Notes: generated from the letters alone by a model not told the origin. Positions 1 through 9,236 are shown, counted from the stretch's first letter. The stretch is 64,000 nucleotides of DNA from Bradyrhizobium sp. CSA207 (GCF_029051685.1 NZ_JAACFT010000001.1:1-64000); one strand, 5' to 3'. Translations and numbers: made by a program.

Positions 1-97
1 CCGCTCGCACTGGATTATCCACGGTCACATAGTCATCGAGCGATGCCGGAAACAGCATGCTCTGCCCGCGATCCACCCCTTCAACAAAGCGCTTCAT
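1..97 (-). CDS. IS1182-type transposase, N-terminal fragment (runs off the window start)
   Basis: Reading the minus strand from the ATG at 95-97 gives an open frame to the window edge. It begins MKRFVEGVDRGQ and continues through LFPASLDDYV to VDNPVRA. This opening matches my memory of IS1182-family (DDE) transposases, which start with a short conserved N-terminus ending in an NPVR motif. Only about 32 residues are inside the window, so the catalytic part and intactness cannot be judged. The insertion-sequence end should lie somewhere in 98-330, but I could not identify the terminal inverted repeat without the other end. Confidence 0.7.
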   Translation of the reverse strand, partial: MKRFVEGVDRGQSMLFPASLDDYVTVDNPVRA

Positions 98-362
98 TGG
101 ACGTCCCCGCAAGTGCAGGGAATCCTATCGCGCGAATCACCGGAAACAGAACGTTTTCACACGGCCTGGGCCCGAAGGCGAACATTGCCACCGTGTCCGG
201 CTCGTCGGCAGTCGAGGCTAGACCGGACATCGGGAAGACCGCGGGACAATCGGCGCGAATGACCCAAACTCGATCAGTGAACTGCTCTTAAGGGCATTTT
301 ATACGGTCTATAATGCGTTCAAGGGCACTATCGTCAGCAGAGCGAAGCTCTGCCTACGCCCC
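98..362. other. Intergenic, probable insertion-sequence end
   Basis: No convincing gene. The plus-strand 82-codon frame at 43-291 overlaps the transposase start antisense and has no protein-like features. The stretch probably holds the left terminal repeat of the IS1182-type element and the junction with the host sequence. A short AT-rich patch, ttatacggtctataat, lies at about 299-314. Confidence 0.4.
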
Positions 363-641
363 TCACTCACCGGAATTGAGCTCTCGCAGCAGGTCCCATG
401 TCTCGCCGAGGAGCGCGCGAACTGCCCTTCGCTCGGCGACCGCATCTCTGCTGAAGCGGCCATCCTTCCGCGCATTCCGGTTTCCTCTCGGCGCGCCGCA
501 TCTCGCCGCGCCGCCATGCATCCGGCAGCGCGTCTTGCCGTGCACCGCTGGCGCGCAACACGCGCCGCCGTCACGGGTCCTCGCCCCGCAGCGCGGGCTC
601 GCGCGCATCGCCGCGGTGTTGCGGGCGTGGCTGCTGCTCAT
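363..641 (-). CDS. Small HGG/GAPxGNxNA-motif protein (phage-like hypothetical)
   Basis: A 92-residue basic protein whose ATG overlaps the stop of the upstream gene (ATGA at 638-641), so the two are translationally coupled. The centre carries CRMHGG, then GAPRGNRNARKDGRFS. The HGG...GAPxGNxNAxxxG signature is a widespread motif in small alphaproteobacterial and phage-associated proteins of unknown function. Two Cys pairs upstream (RCGARTRDGGACCAP) could bind metal. No enzymatic function can be assigned. Confidence 0.7.
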   Translation of the reverse strand: MSSSHARNTAAMRASPRCGARTRDGGACCAPAVHGKTRCRMHGGAARCGAPRGNRNARKDGRFSRDAVAERRAVRALLGETWDLLRELNSGE

Positions 642-1309
642 GCGGTGGCGTCCTGTACTGAGTCGATGTGTCGGTGGTGCGCTTCGCCGGCCTTGGCTGC
701 CTGAATCGGCCCTGCATCCATTGTTGCTTTGGCGAGGCCCGGCTCCGACACGATCACGTTTGCATGCTGCGTGACGTTGCCGACGATGGCGCTGCCGCCG
801 TCCTGCACCGACAGGTTCTGCACCGTGATCTTGCGCTCGCCGTTGTCGCGATAGCGGCTGAGCGCCTCGATCTGGGCCGGATAAATGCGGGCCAGGCGGC
901 CCAATGCGCGGGTGAGGCTCTCCTGCTGCGCAATGTCGTCGGTGCAGGCGAGGCGAAAGGCGGAGCGCATCGCCGCCACGTGCACGCACACCATCTGCGC
1001 GGCCAGCATGGCCTCGATGGAATCGCGCGGGCCGATGCTCTTCATCATCGAGATCATGAAGGCGAGATTGGCCTCGTCGGGCTTTTGCCCGATCACGCTG
1101 GCCTTCACCAATTGCTTGAGCAGGCCATCCAGCGCATCGCGGTCGACGGCGCCGAGTGCGTCGGCCAGCAGCCGCTCGCCGGCGCGCGGGTCGGGATGGT
1201 CGATCCTGATCCTCCGTCGGGAGAGCCTGACCCGCGGGCTCGCGGCGAGGGCGGCGTGATTGTTTGTGGCGATCGATGCCGTCGGGTTGTGGTTCGCAGA
1301 TGTCGTCAT
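638..1309 (-). CDS. Conserved hypothetical protein, phage-gene neighbour
   Basis: A 223-residue soluble protein with no signal peptide. The N-terminal 40 residues are basic and low-complexity; the middle (about 60-160) is predicted helical with repeated Met/Ala-rich stretches. The minus-strand context before the ATG includes AAAGGACAC, a good ribosome-binding site. It overlaps the next gene by four bases. I recognise the pair only as a recurrent unit in Bradyrhizobium genomes, often near mobile DNA, and do not know its role. Confidence 0.65.
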   Translation of the reverse strand: MTTSANHNPTASIATNNHAALAASPRVRLSRRRIRIDHPDPRAGERLLADALGAVDRDALDGLLKQLVKASVIGQKPDEANLAFMISMMKSIGPRDSIEAMLAAQMVCVHVAAMRSAFRLACTDDIAQQESLTRALGRLARIYPAQIEALSRYRDNGERKITVQNLSVQDGGSAIVGNVTQHANVIVSEPGLAKATMDAGPIQAAKAGEAHHRHIDSVQDATA

Positions 1310-1754
1310 GGGCTGTGTCCTTTGGTGCAGACGCGCGGACGCGATGCGTGCAGATCAAACCGCTCGCTGTGGCGCGTCGTTCGATGTTGAGATGTCGGGT
1401 GTTTCGCTGAGGTGCTGTCGAAGCGCCGGGCCGGGTGGGCAGGCGCTGACGGACTCTCGCGATGATGCCATTCTGCCGGTGTTTTGCCCGACGAGTCAAA
1501 CGGCGTTGCGGCGCGCGTATCCTTCCCTGCAAATCCTTGTCCCCGTGCAAGTCCTTGTTCTGACAAGCGTCGGCTACTGTGCATGGGGTTGTTTTCGCGT
1601 CTTTTGTTTGGACGCCCGCTCTCACTTGCCGCGCGACGGAATTGGCCTGCGTGGAAACACGATTGCGGAAATCGACCAGGCCGATCATCATGATCGGCGA
1701 ACACGCCGCATCAAAGCATGCACAAAAGCGGCGCCGAGGTCCGGGGAGAAACCA
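1310..1754. other. Long intergenic region with one copy of a dispersed bipartite repeat
   Basis: About 445 bases without a credible gene. The right half of the region is occupied by the bipartite repeat annotated separately at 1463-1612; the same two sequence blocks return in inverted orientation near 40.5 kb. The remainder shows no tRNA and no obvious promoter. The plus-strand frame running through it is only the in-frame upstream extension of the binding-protein gene. Confidence 0.6.
1463..1612 (+). repeat. Dispersed bipartite repeat, copy 1
   Basis: Two conserved blocks are separated by about 75 bases. Block 1 reads GCCGGTGTTTTGCCCGACG followed by NGTCAA (about 1475-1499). Block 2 reads CTACTGTGCATGGGGTTG followed by TTTTNGC and a T-rich tail (about 1574-1610). 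Both blocks, with the same order and similar spacing, occur on the opposite strand at about 40415-40560. I recall similar sequence scattered through Bradyrhizobium genomes, but its nature is unknown to me. Confidence 0.7.
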
Positions 1755-2738
1755 ATGCAACATACGCTTCGCCTGCTGGCAACCGTCGCCACACTGTGCG
1801 CCTCGACGCTGGTGGCGCAGGCCGATGCAGCAAAATACCCGGTGCGCCCGGTCAAGATCATGGTCGGCTTCAGCGCGGGCGGTCCGGTCGACGTGGTCGC
1901 TCGCATCATCGGCGACCGGCTCGGCAACAAGCTCGGGCAGCCCTTCGTGGTCGAGAACCGCGCCGGCGCCAACGGCATGATCGCAGCCGAGGGCGTGGCG
2001 CGTGCGGAAGCGGACGGCTACACCATGCTGGCCTGCAACTCCTCCACGATCACGCTCAACAAGACGCTGTTCAGGGATATCCGCTACGATCCGGTCAGCG
2101 ACTTCGCGCCGCTCACCACCGTGGTCTCGGCGCCGCTGGTGCTTGTGGTCAATCCGGAAAACCCCAAGACCGCTGACATCAAGACCGTGGCCGATCTCGT
2201 CGCCGCGGCGAAGGCCCGGCCGGGCGAACTCGCCTATGGTTCCGGCGGCAACGGCAACCTTGCCCATCTCGCCATGGAGCTGCTCGGCCAGAAGGCCGGC
2301 ATCAAGATGATCCACGTGCCTTATCGCGGCGGCGCGGCCTCCGAGGTCGGCATCCTCGCGCAGGAGGTGTTGGCGGTGTTCGATCCGCTCTCCGCCGTGC
2401 CGCTGGTAAAGGCCGGAAAGCTGCGGGCGCTCGCGGTGTCGTCGGCCGAGCGGCTGCCGTCGCTGCCGGATGTGCCGACGGTCGCGGAAGCCGGCTATCC
2501 CGGCTTCGACCTCTCGTTCTGGGTCGGCTTCTTCATGCCGAAGGCGACGCCCAGGCCGATCCTGGAGACGCTGCACCGGGAGATCGTGGCGGCGGCGAGC
2601 GATCCGGTGGCGCAGGACCGGCTCGGCTCGCAGGGCGTGGTGAGCGTGCTCAGCCCGGCCGAGTATGCCGCGAAGATCGCGAAGGAGACGAAGGAGCTAG
2701 CCGAGGTGGTGGCGGCGGCGAACATCAAGTCCGATTGA
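1755..2738 (+). CDS. Bug/TctC-family tripartite tricarboxylate transporter substrate-binding protein
   Basis: A 327-residue periplasmic binding protein. A Sec signal peptide covers about residues 1-24 and ends in VAQADA. The mature part shows the family landmarks: YPVRPVKIMVGFSAGGPVD near the N-terminus, FVVENRAGANGMIA, and VPYRGGAAS in the ligand-binding region. Length is normal for the family. The start ATG at 1755 has GGGGAGAA just upstream. No TctA/TctB membrane genes are adjacent, as is common for the many orphan Bug proteins in beta- and alphaproteobacteria. The ligand is unknown, probably a small carboxylate. Confidence 0.9.
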   Translation: MQHTLRLLATVATLCASTLVAQADAAKYPVRPVKIMVGFSAGGPVDVVARIIGDRLGNKLGQPFVVENRAGANGMIAAEGVARAEADGYTMLACNSSTITLNKTLFRDIRYDPVSDFAPLTTVVSAPLVLVVNPENPKTADIKTVADLVAAAKARPGELAYGSGGNGNLAHLAMELLGQKAGIKMIHVPYRGGAASEVGILAQEVLAVFDPLSAVPLVKAGKLRALAVSSAERLPSLPDVPTVAEAGYPGFDLSFWVGFFMPKATPRPILETLHREIVAAASDPVAQDRLGSQGVVSVLSPAEYAAKIAKETKELAEVVAAANIKSD

Positions 2739-2776
2739 GGCGCGACCAGGCCGCGGGCCTTTGCGGTCCTCTCTCG

Positions 2777-3238
2777 CTAGCGGCCGCGAACCAGCTGCGC
2801 CAGCCGGCCGAGCAGCGGACGTTGGCCTTCGTTGATCTTCTTGGCTGCCTCATCGAGGGCGAAGAATTCAGCGCGATCGACCTCGGGAAAGCTCTGTCGC
2901 TTGCCGCTGCGCGGCGGCCATTCCATCTCGAACGTGTTGCTGCGAATGCTGCGCGTATCGATGTCGAGCTCGACAGCGAAGGCGCTGACGATCTTGCCGC
3001 CGCGTTGCCTGACCTGACCCAGCCCAATCAGCGGGTCCGTCAGCTCCAGACCAAGCTCCTCGGCAAACTCACGCCGCGCAGTGGCCTCAGGGTCCTGTCC
3101 GTCGGCGTACTCGCCTTTCGGGATCGACCATGCGCCGAGATCCTTGTTGCGCCAGAACGGCCCGCCGGGATGCACGAGCAGGACCTCGATATCCGGCCGC
3201 ATCCGATAGGCGAGGACTCCAGCACTCTTCGATGGCAT
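2777..3238 (-). CDS. Nudix hydrolase
   Basis: A 153-residue single-domain Nudix protein, expected to hydrolyse a nucleoside diphosphate linked to another group. The Nudix box spans about residues 42-64 and ends REFAEELGL with the metal-binding REFAEE core intact. The first glutamate of the GX5E element is Gln (residue 48). I place the start at 3238 because GGGGAG lies 6 bases upstream; an alternative ATG at 3259 would add MDAGELA. It is transcribed with, and lies 64 bases downstream of, the lytic transglycosylase gene. Substrate unknown. Confidence 0.9.
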   Translation of the reverse strand: MPSKSAGVLAYRMRPDIEVLLVHPGGPFWRNKDLGAWSIPKGEYADGQDPEATARREFAEELGLELTDPLIGLGQVRQRGGKIVSAFAVELDIDTRSIRSNTFEMEWPPRSGKRQSFPEVDRAEFFALDEAAKKINEGQRPLLGRLAQLVRGR

Positions 3239-3302
3239 CGCAAGCTCCCCGGCGTCCATAACGATCCGGCGCGGCTGCAGCAGCGGCTTTCCGATCTGCG
3301 CA

Positions 3303-4265
3303 TCAACTCGAGGATCGCTCGTGCGATGCGAGGCGGATCGCGCGAGCCTTGGCGCTCTTTGCGGCCGCGCGCGCGGCCATCATATTGCGCACCTTGCCAT
3401 GAGCCGAGGCATTTTTCCGGAGCAAGGATGCAAACCGCTTGCGCGCACGGTTCGCCGTCGAACGCGCCGCCAGCTCCTCGGCCTTGCGGATGATCGTGGT
3501 GACGTTAGGTGTCAGGTTGACCTGAACCCAGGCGACGTCCTTGGTCTTGGAGAGGCTGCCGACGCCTTCGCAGGGAGCTTCGCGCGGCAGGTCGATCCGG
3601 ATCGCAAGCGCCTGCGAGCGCTCGATCCAGTCCTCCGCCTTGGTGCCGGTGATGATCCGGACATAGTCGCGCGTCTCGCGCGGCAGTCTGCTTTCTTTGG
3701 CAAGCCATTTCTGGATCCGGCCCGGGCCCGCGTTATAGGCGGCTGCGGCAAGGCCGAGATTGCCGAAATCATCGCGCAGCTTGCGCAAAAACTTTGCCGA
3801 TGCCGGCAAGGCCTTCATCGGATCGAAGGGATCATCGAGCCCGACCTCCGCGGCCGTCCCCGGCATGAACTGCGCGACGCCCTGTGCGCCGGCGCCACTG
3901 ACCTCGTTGGAGCGAAAGCGGCTCTCCTGCCATATCAGGCGGGCGAAGAACGGCACCGGAATGCCGCTGGCCTCGGCTGCCTCCTTGAGTGCGTGGCAGA
4001 ACTCTTCAGTCGGTGAGGCCGGGACTGGTGCGGCGGGTTCGATCGCGCGCGGCGGCTCGGCCATCTCCTCATAGGAGGCGCGTGCGTTGGCCAGCTCGAT
4101 AGCCCGCACGCTCGCGAGGAAGAGCTCGACGACCGGAACAAGTGGGGAGGCTCGATTGTTCAGAACAGGGGCGTTGTTGAAAGTTGGTGTTTGTCGCGAC
4201 GCCGACGGATCGAGGTCGCACATCAGAATCAAAAACGCGGCGCAAGCCGCGACGACAAATCGCAT
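3303..4265 (-). CDS. Lytic transglycosylase (SLT domain)
   Basis: A 320-residue exported protein. A signal peptide covers about the first 23 residues (MRFVVAACAAFLILMC; the Cys is not in a convincing lipobox). The SLT domain occupies about 88-200: catalytic Glu114 in LIWQESRF, then GAQGVAQFMPGTA and AAAYNAGPGRI, all hallmarks of family 1 lytic transglycosylases that cleave the glycan strands of peptidoglycan. The C-terminal 100 residues are basic and lack a known domain. It is divergent from an L,D-transpeptidase gene, suggesting a wall-remodelling pair. Confidence 0.92.
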   Translation of the reverse strand: MRFVVAACAAFLILMCDLDPSASRQTPTFNNAPVLNNRASPLVPVVELFLASVRAIELANARASYEEMAEPPRAIEPAAPVPASPTEEFCHALKEAAEASGIPVPFFARLIWQESRFRSNEVSGAGAQGVAQFMPGTAAEVGLDDPFDPMKALPASAKFLRKLRDDFGNLGLAAAAYNAGPGRIQKWLAKESRLPRETRDYVRIITGTKAEDWIERSQALAIRIDLPREAPCEGVGSLSKTKDVAWVQVNLTPNVTTIIRKAEELAARSTANRARKRFASLLRKNASAHGKVRNMMAARAAAKSAKARAIRLASHERSSS

Positions 4266-4451
4266 TGCGTGGAGAACCTCGAACTGTGGGTGAACTGCCG
4301 GCGATGCGCCGACGATGACGATAAGGAGTTCTTAACCCTGCGATTGCGGCAAAGCTGCGATCTCATCGGTTCCGCCGGTGTTACTACGGTGTTCCCGAAG
4401 AGAAACTCTCCGGACGTTTGCGGATGATTTTGCGAATTGGGACGCGTGCAG
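4266..4451. promoter_or_regulatory. Divergent intergenic region between two cell-wall genes
   Basis: A 186-base gap holding the promoters of the transglycosylase (minus) and L,D-transpeptidase (plus). A short direct repeat, CGGTGTTACTACGGTGTT, sits at about 4374-4391. I could not pick reliable -35/-10 boxes. Confidence 0.4.
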
Positions 4452-5477
4452 ATGATGCGTTGGATGTTCGCAGTGGTGGCTCTTCTGTCGCTGATCGTGC
4501 CGGCGGTCGCAGGCAATCTCGACGCGGCAGCGGTGAACGAGGCTGCGCGTCCCGCAAAGCAGCCCGCCACCGACAAGGTCAGCGCAGCGGTGGTGAAGCT
4601 TCAGATCCTGCTCGATCGCGCGCAATTCTCGCCCGGCGAGATCGACGGCAAGTTCGGCGAGAATGCACAAAAGGCGCTGAAGGCATTTGCCGGGCAGAAT
4701 GGCATCGCCGCAGACAAGGAAATCGCGCCCGAGCTGTGGGACAGGCTGAATGCCGCGAGCGAAGGTCCCATCGTCGTCGACTACAAGATCACCGACGCGG
4801 ACGTGAAGGGACCATTCCTGAAGGAGCTGCCGCCCAGGCTCGAGGAGATGAAATCGCTGAAGGCGCTGAGCTACACCAGCCCTCTCGAAGGGCTTGCCGA
4901 GAAATTCCACATGAGCGGAGATCTGCTCAAGGCCCTCAATCCCGGCAAAGCTTTCGACAAGGTCGGAGAGACGGTCGCCGTTGCGAATGTTCCGTCACGG
5001 CGGGAGCTGCCGCGCATTGGGCGGATCGAGATCGACAAGAGAAGCGCGACGCTGAAGGCGTTTGACGGAGCCGATCGTCTCGTCGCGTTTTATCCGGCCT
5101 CAATCGGCAGCCCCGATCGTCCCACGCCGACCGGGACGCTCCAGGTCACCTCGACCAACGACAGGCCGACCTATCACTACAATCCCGACTACAAGTTCGC
5201 GGGCGTCAAATCGAGGAAGCCGTTCGACGTCAAGCCGGGTCCGAACAATCCGGTGGGATCGTACTGGATCGGCCTGTCTGCGCAGGGCTACGGCATCCAC
5301 GGGACAGCGGAGCCCGACAGGGTCAGCAAGTCGGCCTCCCACGGCTGCATCAGGCTGACGAATTGGGACGCCCGCACGTTGGGCGAAAACGTCAAGCGCG
5401 GCACGCCGGTCGTCTTCCTCGATGCGCCGACAGAATCCTCGTCGAAGCGAAAGAGCCGCCGGGTAAACACACGTTAA
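4452..5477 (+). CDS. L,D-transpeptidase (YkuD) with peptidoglycan-binding domain
   Basis: A 341-residue exported enzyme that forms 3-3 peptidoglycan cross-links or attaches proteins to the wall. Residues 1-21 form a signal peptide. About 45-100 resemble a PG_binding_1 domain ([20 protein letters not shown]). About 145-180 look LysM-like ([18 protein letters not shown]). The YkuD domain runs about 190-325 with GIHGT and SHGCIRL; the nucleophile is Cys299. I chose the ATG at 4452; a TTG at 4437 is in frame and an ATG at 4455 also possible. The family is abundant in rhizobia. Confidence 0.93.
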   Translation: MMRWMFAVVALLSLIVPAVAGNLDAAAVNEAARPAKQPATDKVSAAVVKLQILLDRAQFSPGEIDGKFGENAQKALKAFAGQNGIAADKEIAPELWDRLNAASEGPIVVDYKITDADVKGPFLKELPPRLEEMKSLKALSYTSPLEGLAEKFHMSGDLLKALNPGKAFDKVGETVAVANVPSRRELPRIGRIEIDKRSATLKAFDGADRLVAFYPASIGSPDRPTPTGTLQVTSTNDRPTYHYNPDYKFAGVKSRKPFDVKPGPNNPVGSYWIGLSAQGYGIHGTAEPDRVSKSASHGCIRLTNWDARTLGENVKRGTPVVFLDAPTESSSKRKSRRVNTR

Positions 5478-5491
5478 AGAATTGGTTCAAA

Positions 5492-6349
5492 TCAGCCGGC
5501 AATGAAGGCGAGCAGGGTGCCGTTGGCCTTGACCGGCGGCACGCAGATCGCAGTCCCGCTACGCACGCCGGCCGGGCCGAGCGCCTTCTCGGTCGCCGCG
5601 AGATCGCCGCTGACGAGCACCAGCGCAGCGCCGCCGCGCTCGGACAGGCCTGCAAGCGGCACGCCGGGATAGCGCTTTGCGAGCTGGTCCAGCGTCAGAT
5701 AGACGAAGTCGGCGCGATCGCCGCCGGAGGGCACGGTGACCGCGCCGTCGGCCTCTGCTTTGGGCTCGCGGTCGATCAGGCGTGCAAGATGCGCAGCCTC
5801 CTTCGCCGGCTCGGGCGTTGCGATCAGCGTTTGCTTGATCCGCCTGGCCGCATTGGCGTGCTTCATCAACTCGGGAATCCACACGGTGTCGCGGGTCTTG
5901 TGCTGGCAGGCAAAAATGCGCACGCCGCCCGGCGCCTCCGCGGTCGGCCACATGAAGGTGCGGAATTTTGCCGCCGACACCGTGCCGTTCGGCAGCGTGA
6001 CCGGCCGTTCGAAATCGGTGGGGCCGATCGGCACCAGGCCGCGCGCGCGGATCTCCTCCGCGCCGGCGGCGGAATCGACCGCGGTGAACGCGATGCGCTC
6101 GATGCCCTCGCCGTGCTTGTCGAGGAAGGCGCGCGCGGGCGCATTGGACTCGGTCGCCGCCAGCACGCCGAGCAGCTCCATATAGTCCGGGTCGAACATG
6201 ATGGTGTAGTTGCCGGTACCCATATGCGCGCTGTGGGTGCCGCGCGGCGACAGGGTGAAGCCGAGCTGCCTGTAATTCTCGGCGGCCTTGTCCAGGTCCT
6301 TCACCATGACCACGGCGTGGTCGATACCGATGACGTTCTTGAGGGCCAC
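5492..6349 (-). CDS. VOC / glyoxalase-like domain protein
   Basis: A 285-residue cytosolic protein. The N-terminus (IGIDHAVVMVKDLDKAAENY) is a typical first beta-alpha-beta unit of the vicinal-oxygen-chelate fold, and the whole protein fits the Glyoxalase_3-type, two-domain layout. The reaction is unknown. I prefer the GTG at 6349 because GGGGAAATCACA precedes it; the ATG at 6373 would add eight residues. It is convergent with the L,D-transpeptidase, 14 bases away, and shares direction with puuD but is separated from it by 161 bases. Confidence 0.85.
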   Translation of the reverse strand: MALKNVIGIDHAVVMVKDLDKAAENYRQLGFTLSPRGTHSAHMGTGNYTIMFDPDYMELLGVLAATESNAPARAFLDKHGEGIERIAFTAVDSAAGAEEIRARGLVPIGPTDFERPVTLPNGTVSAAKFRTFMWPTAEAPGGVRIFACQHKTRDTVWIPELMKHANAARRIKQTLIATPEPAKEAAHLARLIDREPKAEADGAVTVPSGGDRADFVYLTLDQLAKRYPGVPLAGLSERGGAALVLVSGDLAATEKALGPAGVRSGTAICVPPVKANGTLLAFIAG

Positions 6350-6510
6350 TGTGATTTCCCCGGCATGCTTCAAACTGAGCTGACGATCGCACCAACGACC
6401 GTAGCACGTCCTGTGTACGATGGATGGACGCTCAAGTCATTTTGAAATCGCCAGGAGAAGCGGAATTTCGTTCCGCGAAATGCGCTATCGACACGCTGCG
6501 GTCGATGGCG

Positions 6511-7704
6511 TCAGCGCGCCTGCTCGCCGATATAGGCGGCGAGGACGGCGCGCTCCTCGCCGGTCATCTCCGTGATATTGCCCGGCGGCATCGCATTGGA
6601 CCATGCTGCCACGCGGCCGATCAGGCGGAGATTGCGGTGAATGCTCTCGGGACCGTCGAGCAGGATGCCCTTCGGCGCGGTGACGACGCCGGCCCAGACC
6701 GGCTCGGCCGCGTGGCACATGCTGCAGCGGGACGTCACGATCTCCTCGACATTGGCGAACGTGGGCTGTGCCGATAGCGCCCCCGTCTTCACATCGCGCG
6801 GACCGGCGGCGGAGAGGAAGAGGATCGCGATCGTGCCCGCCGCGGCCACGCCCCACACCCACCATGGCGACTTGCGTCCGGCATGCCGCTCGTTGAAGAA
6901 ATGGCGGATCACGGGGCCGAGTGCCAGGATGATCGCGACGATGATCCAGTTGAAGCGGGTGGCGTAGAGCAGCGGATAGTGGTTGCTGATCATCAGCACG
7001 ACCACCGGCAATGTCAGATAGTTGTTGTGGACCGAGCGCTCCTTGCTGGTCTTGCCGAGTTTCGGATCGGGGGCCTGTCCGGCGATCAGGGCAGCCACGA
7101 TCTTCTTTTGGTTCGGGATGATCACCGCGAAGACATTGGCGACCATGATGGTGCCGATGATTGCCGCGATCTGGTTGAAGGCGCCGCGGCCGCTCAGGAC
7201 GTGCGTGAAGGCGAACGTGAGTGCGACCAGGAACAGGTAGCCGCCGATGGCAAAGCCGAGTTCGCGCTGGGCCAGCCCGGTGCGGCAGGCGACCTCATAG
7301 AGCAGCCACGCCAGCGCCAGACTTGAGAAGCTGAAGAGCCCGGCCTGGGCCGGCGTCAGATCGAGAATCGACTTGTCGACCAGGAACAGGTCGGCCTCGA
7401 GATAATAGACCACCACCATCAGCGCGAAGCCGGACAGCCAGGTGGTGTAGGCCTCCCATTTGAACCAGGTCAGTTCCTCCGGCATCTGGCTTGGCGCCAC
7501 CAGATATTTCATGATCCGGTAGAAGCCGCCGCCATGGACCTGCCAGGCTTCGCCCTGCACGCCATCCGGCAGGTCGGCGTTCGGCTTCAGGCTGAGATCG
7601 AGATGGATGAAGTAGAACGAACTGCCGATCCAGCCGATCGCCGCTACGACATGCAGCCAGCGCAGCAGCAGGCTGGCCCATTCCGATACGATCGATCCCC
7701 ACAT
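6511..7704 (-). CDS. puuD: Urate hydroxylase PuuD (membrane, cytochrome c domain)
   Basis: A 397-residue membrane protein expected to oxidise urate to 5-hydroxyisourate. Residues 1 to about 300 form the eight-to-nine-helix DUF989-type membrane domain (LLLRWLHVVAAIGWIGSSFY, with several conserved His). The C-terminus carries a c-type haem motif CSMCH at 327-331 and MPPGN, a likely Met ligand. This membrane-plus-cytochrome architecture is the hallmark of PuuD. Start chosen at 7704 with GGGGTGATC before it; an upstream ATG at 7782 gives a non-conserved extension. No other purine-degradation gene is adjacent. Confidence 0.93.
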   Translation of the reverse strand: MWGSIVSEWASLLLRWLHVVAAIGWIGSSFYFIHLDLSLKPNADLPDGVQGEAWQVHGGGFYRIMKYLVAPSQMPEELTWFKWEAYTTWLSGFALMVVVYYLEADLFLVDKSILDLTPAQAGLFSFSSLALAWLLYEVACRTGLAQRELGFAIGGYLFLVALTFAFTHVLSGRGAFNQIAAIIGTIMVANVFAVIIPNQKKIVAALIAGQAPDPKLGKTSKERSVHNNYLTLPVVVLMISNHYPLLYATRFNWIIVAIILALGPVIRHFFNERHAGRKSPWWVWGVAAAGTIAILFLSAAGPRDVKTGALSAQPTFANVEEIVTSRCSMCHAAEPVWAGVVTAPKGILLDGPESIHRNLRLIGRVAAWSNAMPPGNITEMTGEERAVLAAYIGEQAR

Positions 7705-7883
7705 GATCACCCCATCAATCGCGACATCTGCCGCAGCTTTGATGACCGCAGCCGGCGGCCGTGCCCTTACAATGTGTCGCACCGATCCACGTTATTTTCC
7801 AGTACGATGCCCGCGCGCTGTTGCACATCGTGCGGGCATGAGCTGACGTGGGATTTGGCAGACAAGACCGGAAGGAAGACGCC

Positions 7884-9212
7884 GTGAAGATACATGTGTC
7901 GCATATGACGCTGGCTGCATGGATGCTATCGGTCTGCGCCGGCGCGCAGGCCGAGCCCGTGCTGCAGGGCAAGGATGCGTTCGGCAGTTGGCAGGCCGAC
8001 AAGCCCGGTGTCGTCAGGCTGATCCGCCCGCAGGACCTGCCCAAGCCCGGCGCCTCGCCGTCGGTCGCCAATGCGACGCGCGTTGTGGCGCGCGGCAGCG
8101 CCATGCCGCAGGTGCCGCAGGGCTTCACGATCGAGCTGCTGGCTGAAGGCCTGTCCAGCCCGCGCGTGCTCCGCGTCGCGCCGAATGGCGACATTTTTGT
8201 TGCCGAGACCGGAGCAGGGCGCATTCGCGTGCTGCGGCTCGAGGAGGGCGGCGCGAAGATCGCAACCAACGAAATCTATGCCACCGGACTCAATCGTCCC
8301 TTCGGCATGGCGTTCTTTCCGAACGGCGACGCTCCGCAATGGCTTTACGTCGCCAATACCGGCAGCGTCGTCCGCTTTCCCTATCGCGTCGGCGACCTCA
8401 AGGCGTCGGTCAAGGCGGAGACGGTGGTTGCGAGCCTGCCGGCTGGATCGGGCCACTCCACCCGCGACATCGTCTTCACGCCCGACGACAAGCGCATGCT
8501 GGTGTCGGTGGGATCGGCCGGCAATGCCGGCGATGGCATGGGCAATCCGCCCGGCGGGCTCGAGGCGTGGTCGAAGGCGCAGCCACTCGGCGCATCCTGG
8601 GGCTACGAGGCCGAGCGCGCCGCCGTGCTTGCCTTCGCTCCCGACGGCAAGGACCGCAAACTCTACGCCACCGGCATCCGCAACTGTGTCGGCCTTGCGA
8701 TCCAGCCGCAGACGGGGCTGCCCTGGTGCTCGACCAACGAGCGCGACGGGCTCGGCGACGATCTCGTGCCCGACTATGTGACCCGTGTGAAGGAGGGTGC
8801 GTTCTACGGCTGGCCGTGGTTCTACATCGGCGGCAACGAGGACCCGCGCCACGCCGGCGAGCGGCCGGACCTGAAGGACAAGGTGACCGTGCCGGACGTG
8901 CTGGTGCAATCGCACTCGGCTTCGCTCGGCATGGCCTTCTATCAGGGCACGCAATTTCCATCCGAGTATCGGGGCGACGCCTTCGCTGCCGAGCACGGCT
9001 CCTGGAACCGTTCGAAGCGCACCGGCTACAAGGTGATCCGCATCCGGATGAAGGATGCCAAGCCGACCGGAGAATACGAGGATTTTGTCACGGGGTTCGT
9101 CGTGAACGACAGGGAGGTGTGGGGGCGCCCGGTCGGAGTCGCTGTGGCAAAGGACGGCGCACTGCTGATCTCGGAAGACGGCAACGGCACGATCTGGCGG
9201 GTGACGCATTAG
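7884..9212 (+). CDS. PQQ-dependent sugar (sorbosone-type) dehydrogenase
   Basis: A 442-residue exported beta-propeller protein. A signal peptide covers about 1-24. The body shows the sorbosone/soluble glucose dehydrogenase pattern: LSSPRVLRVAPNGDIFVAE, GLNRPFGMAF, ATGIRNCVGLAIQP, YGWPWFYIGG, FAAEHGSWNRS and LLISEDGNGTIWRV. Such enzymes oxidise aldoses or other polyols in the periplasm using PQQ; the actual substrate and whether PQQ is bound are not visible. The start is GTG at 7884, preceded by GGAAGGAAGAC. It is divergent from puuD, with 179 bases between. Confidence 0.88.
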   Translation: MKIHVSHMTLAAWMLSVCAGAQAEPVLQGKDAFGSWQADKPGVVRLIRPQDLPKPGASPSVANATRVVARGSAMPQVPQGFTIELLAEGLSSPRVLRVAPNGDIFVAETGAGRIRVLRLEEGGAKIATNEIYATGLNRPFGMAFFPNGDAPQWLYVANTGSVVRFPYRVGDLKASVKAETVVASLPAGSGHSTRDIVFTPDDKRMLVSVGSAGNAGDGMGNPPGGLEAWSKAQPLGASWGYEAERAAVLAFAPDGKDRKLYATGIRNCVGLAIQPQTGLPWCSTNERDGLGDDLVPDYVTRVKEGAFYGWPWFYIGGNEDPRHAGERPDLKDKVTVPDVLVQSHSASLGMAFYQGTQFPSEYRGDAFAAEHGSWNRSKRTGYKVIRIRMKDAKPTGEYEDFVTGFVVNDREVWGRPVGVAVAKDGALLISEDGNGTIWRVTH

Positions 9213-9236
9213 AACAAGAATCGCGCCGCGGCGAAG

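Noticed and set aside
363..2576. A 737-codon open frame on the minus strand
   Set aside because: It spans the small HGG-motif gene, a non-coding gap and the antisense of the binding-protein gene. High GC alone keeps such frames open; only the last 92 codons look real.
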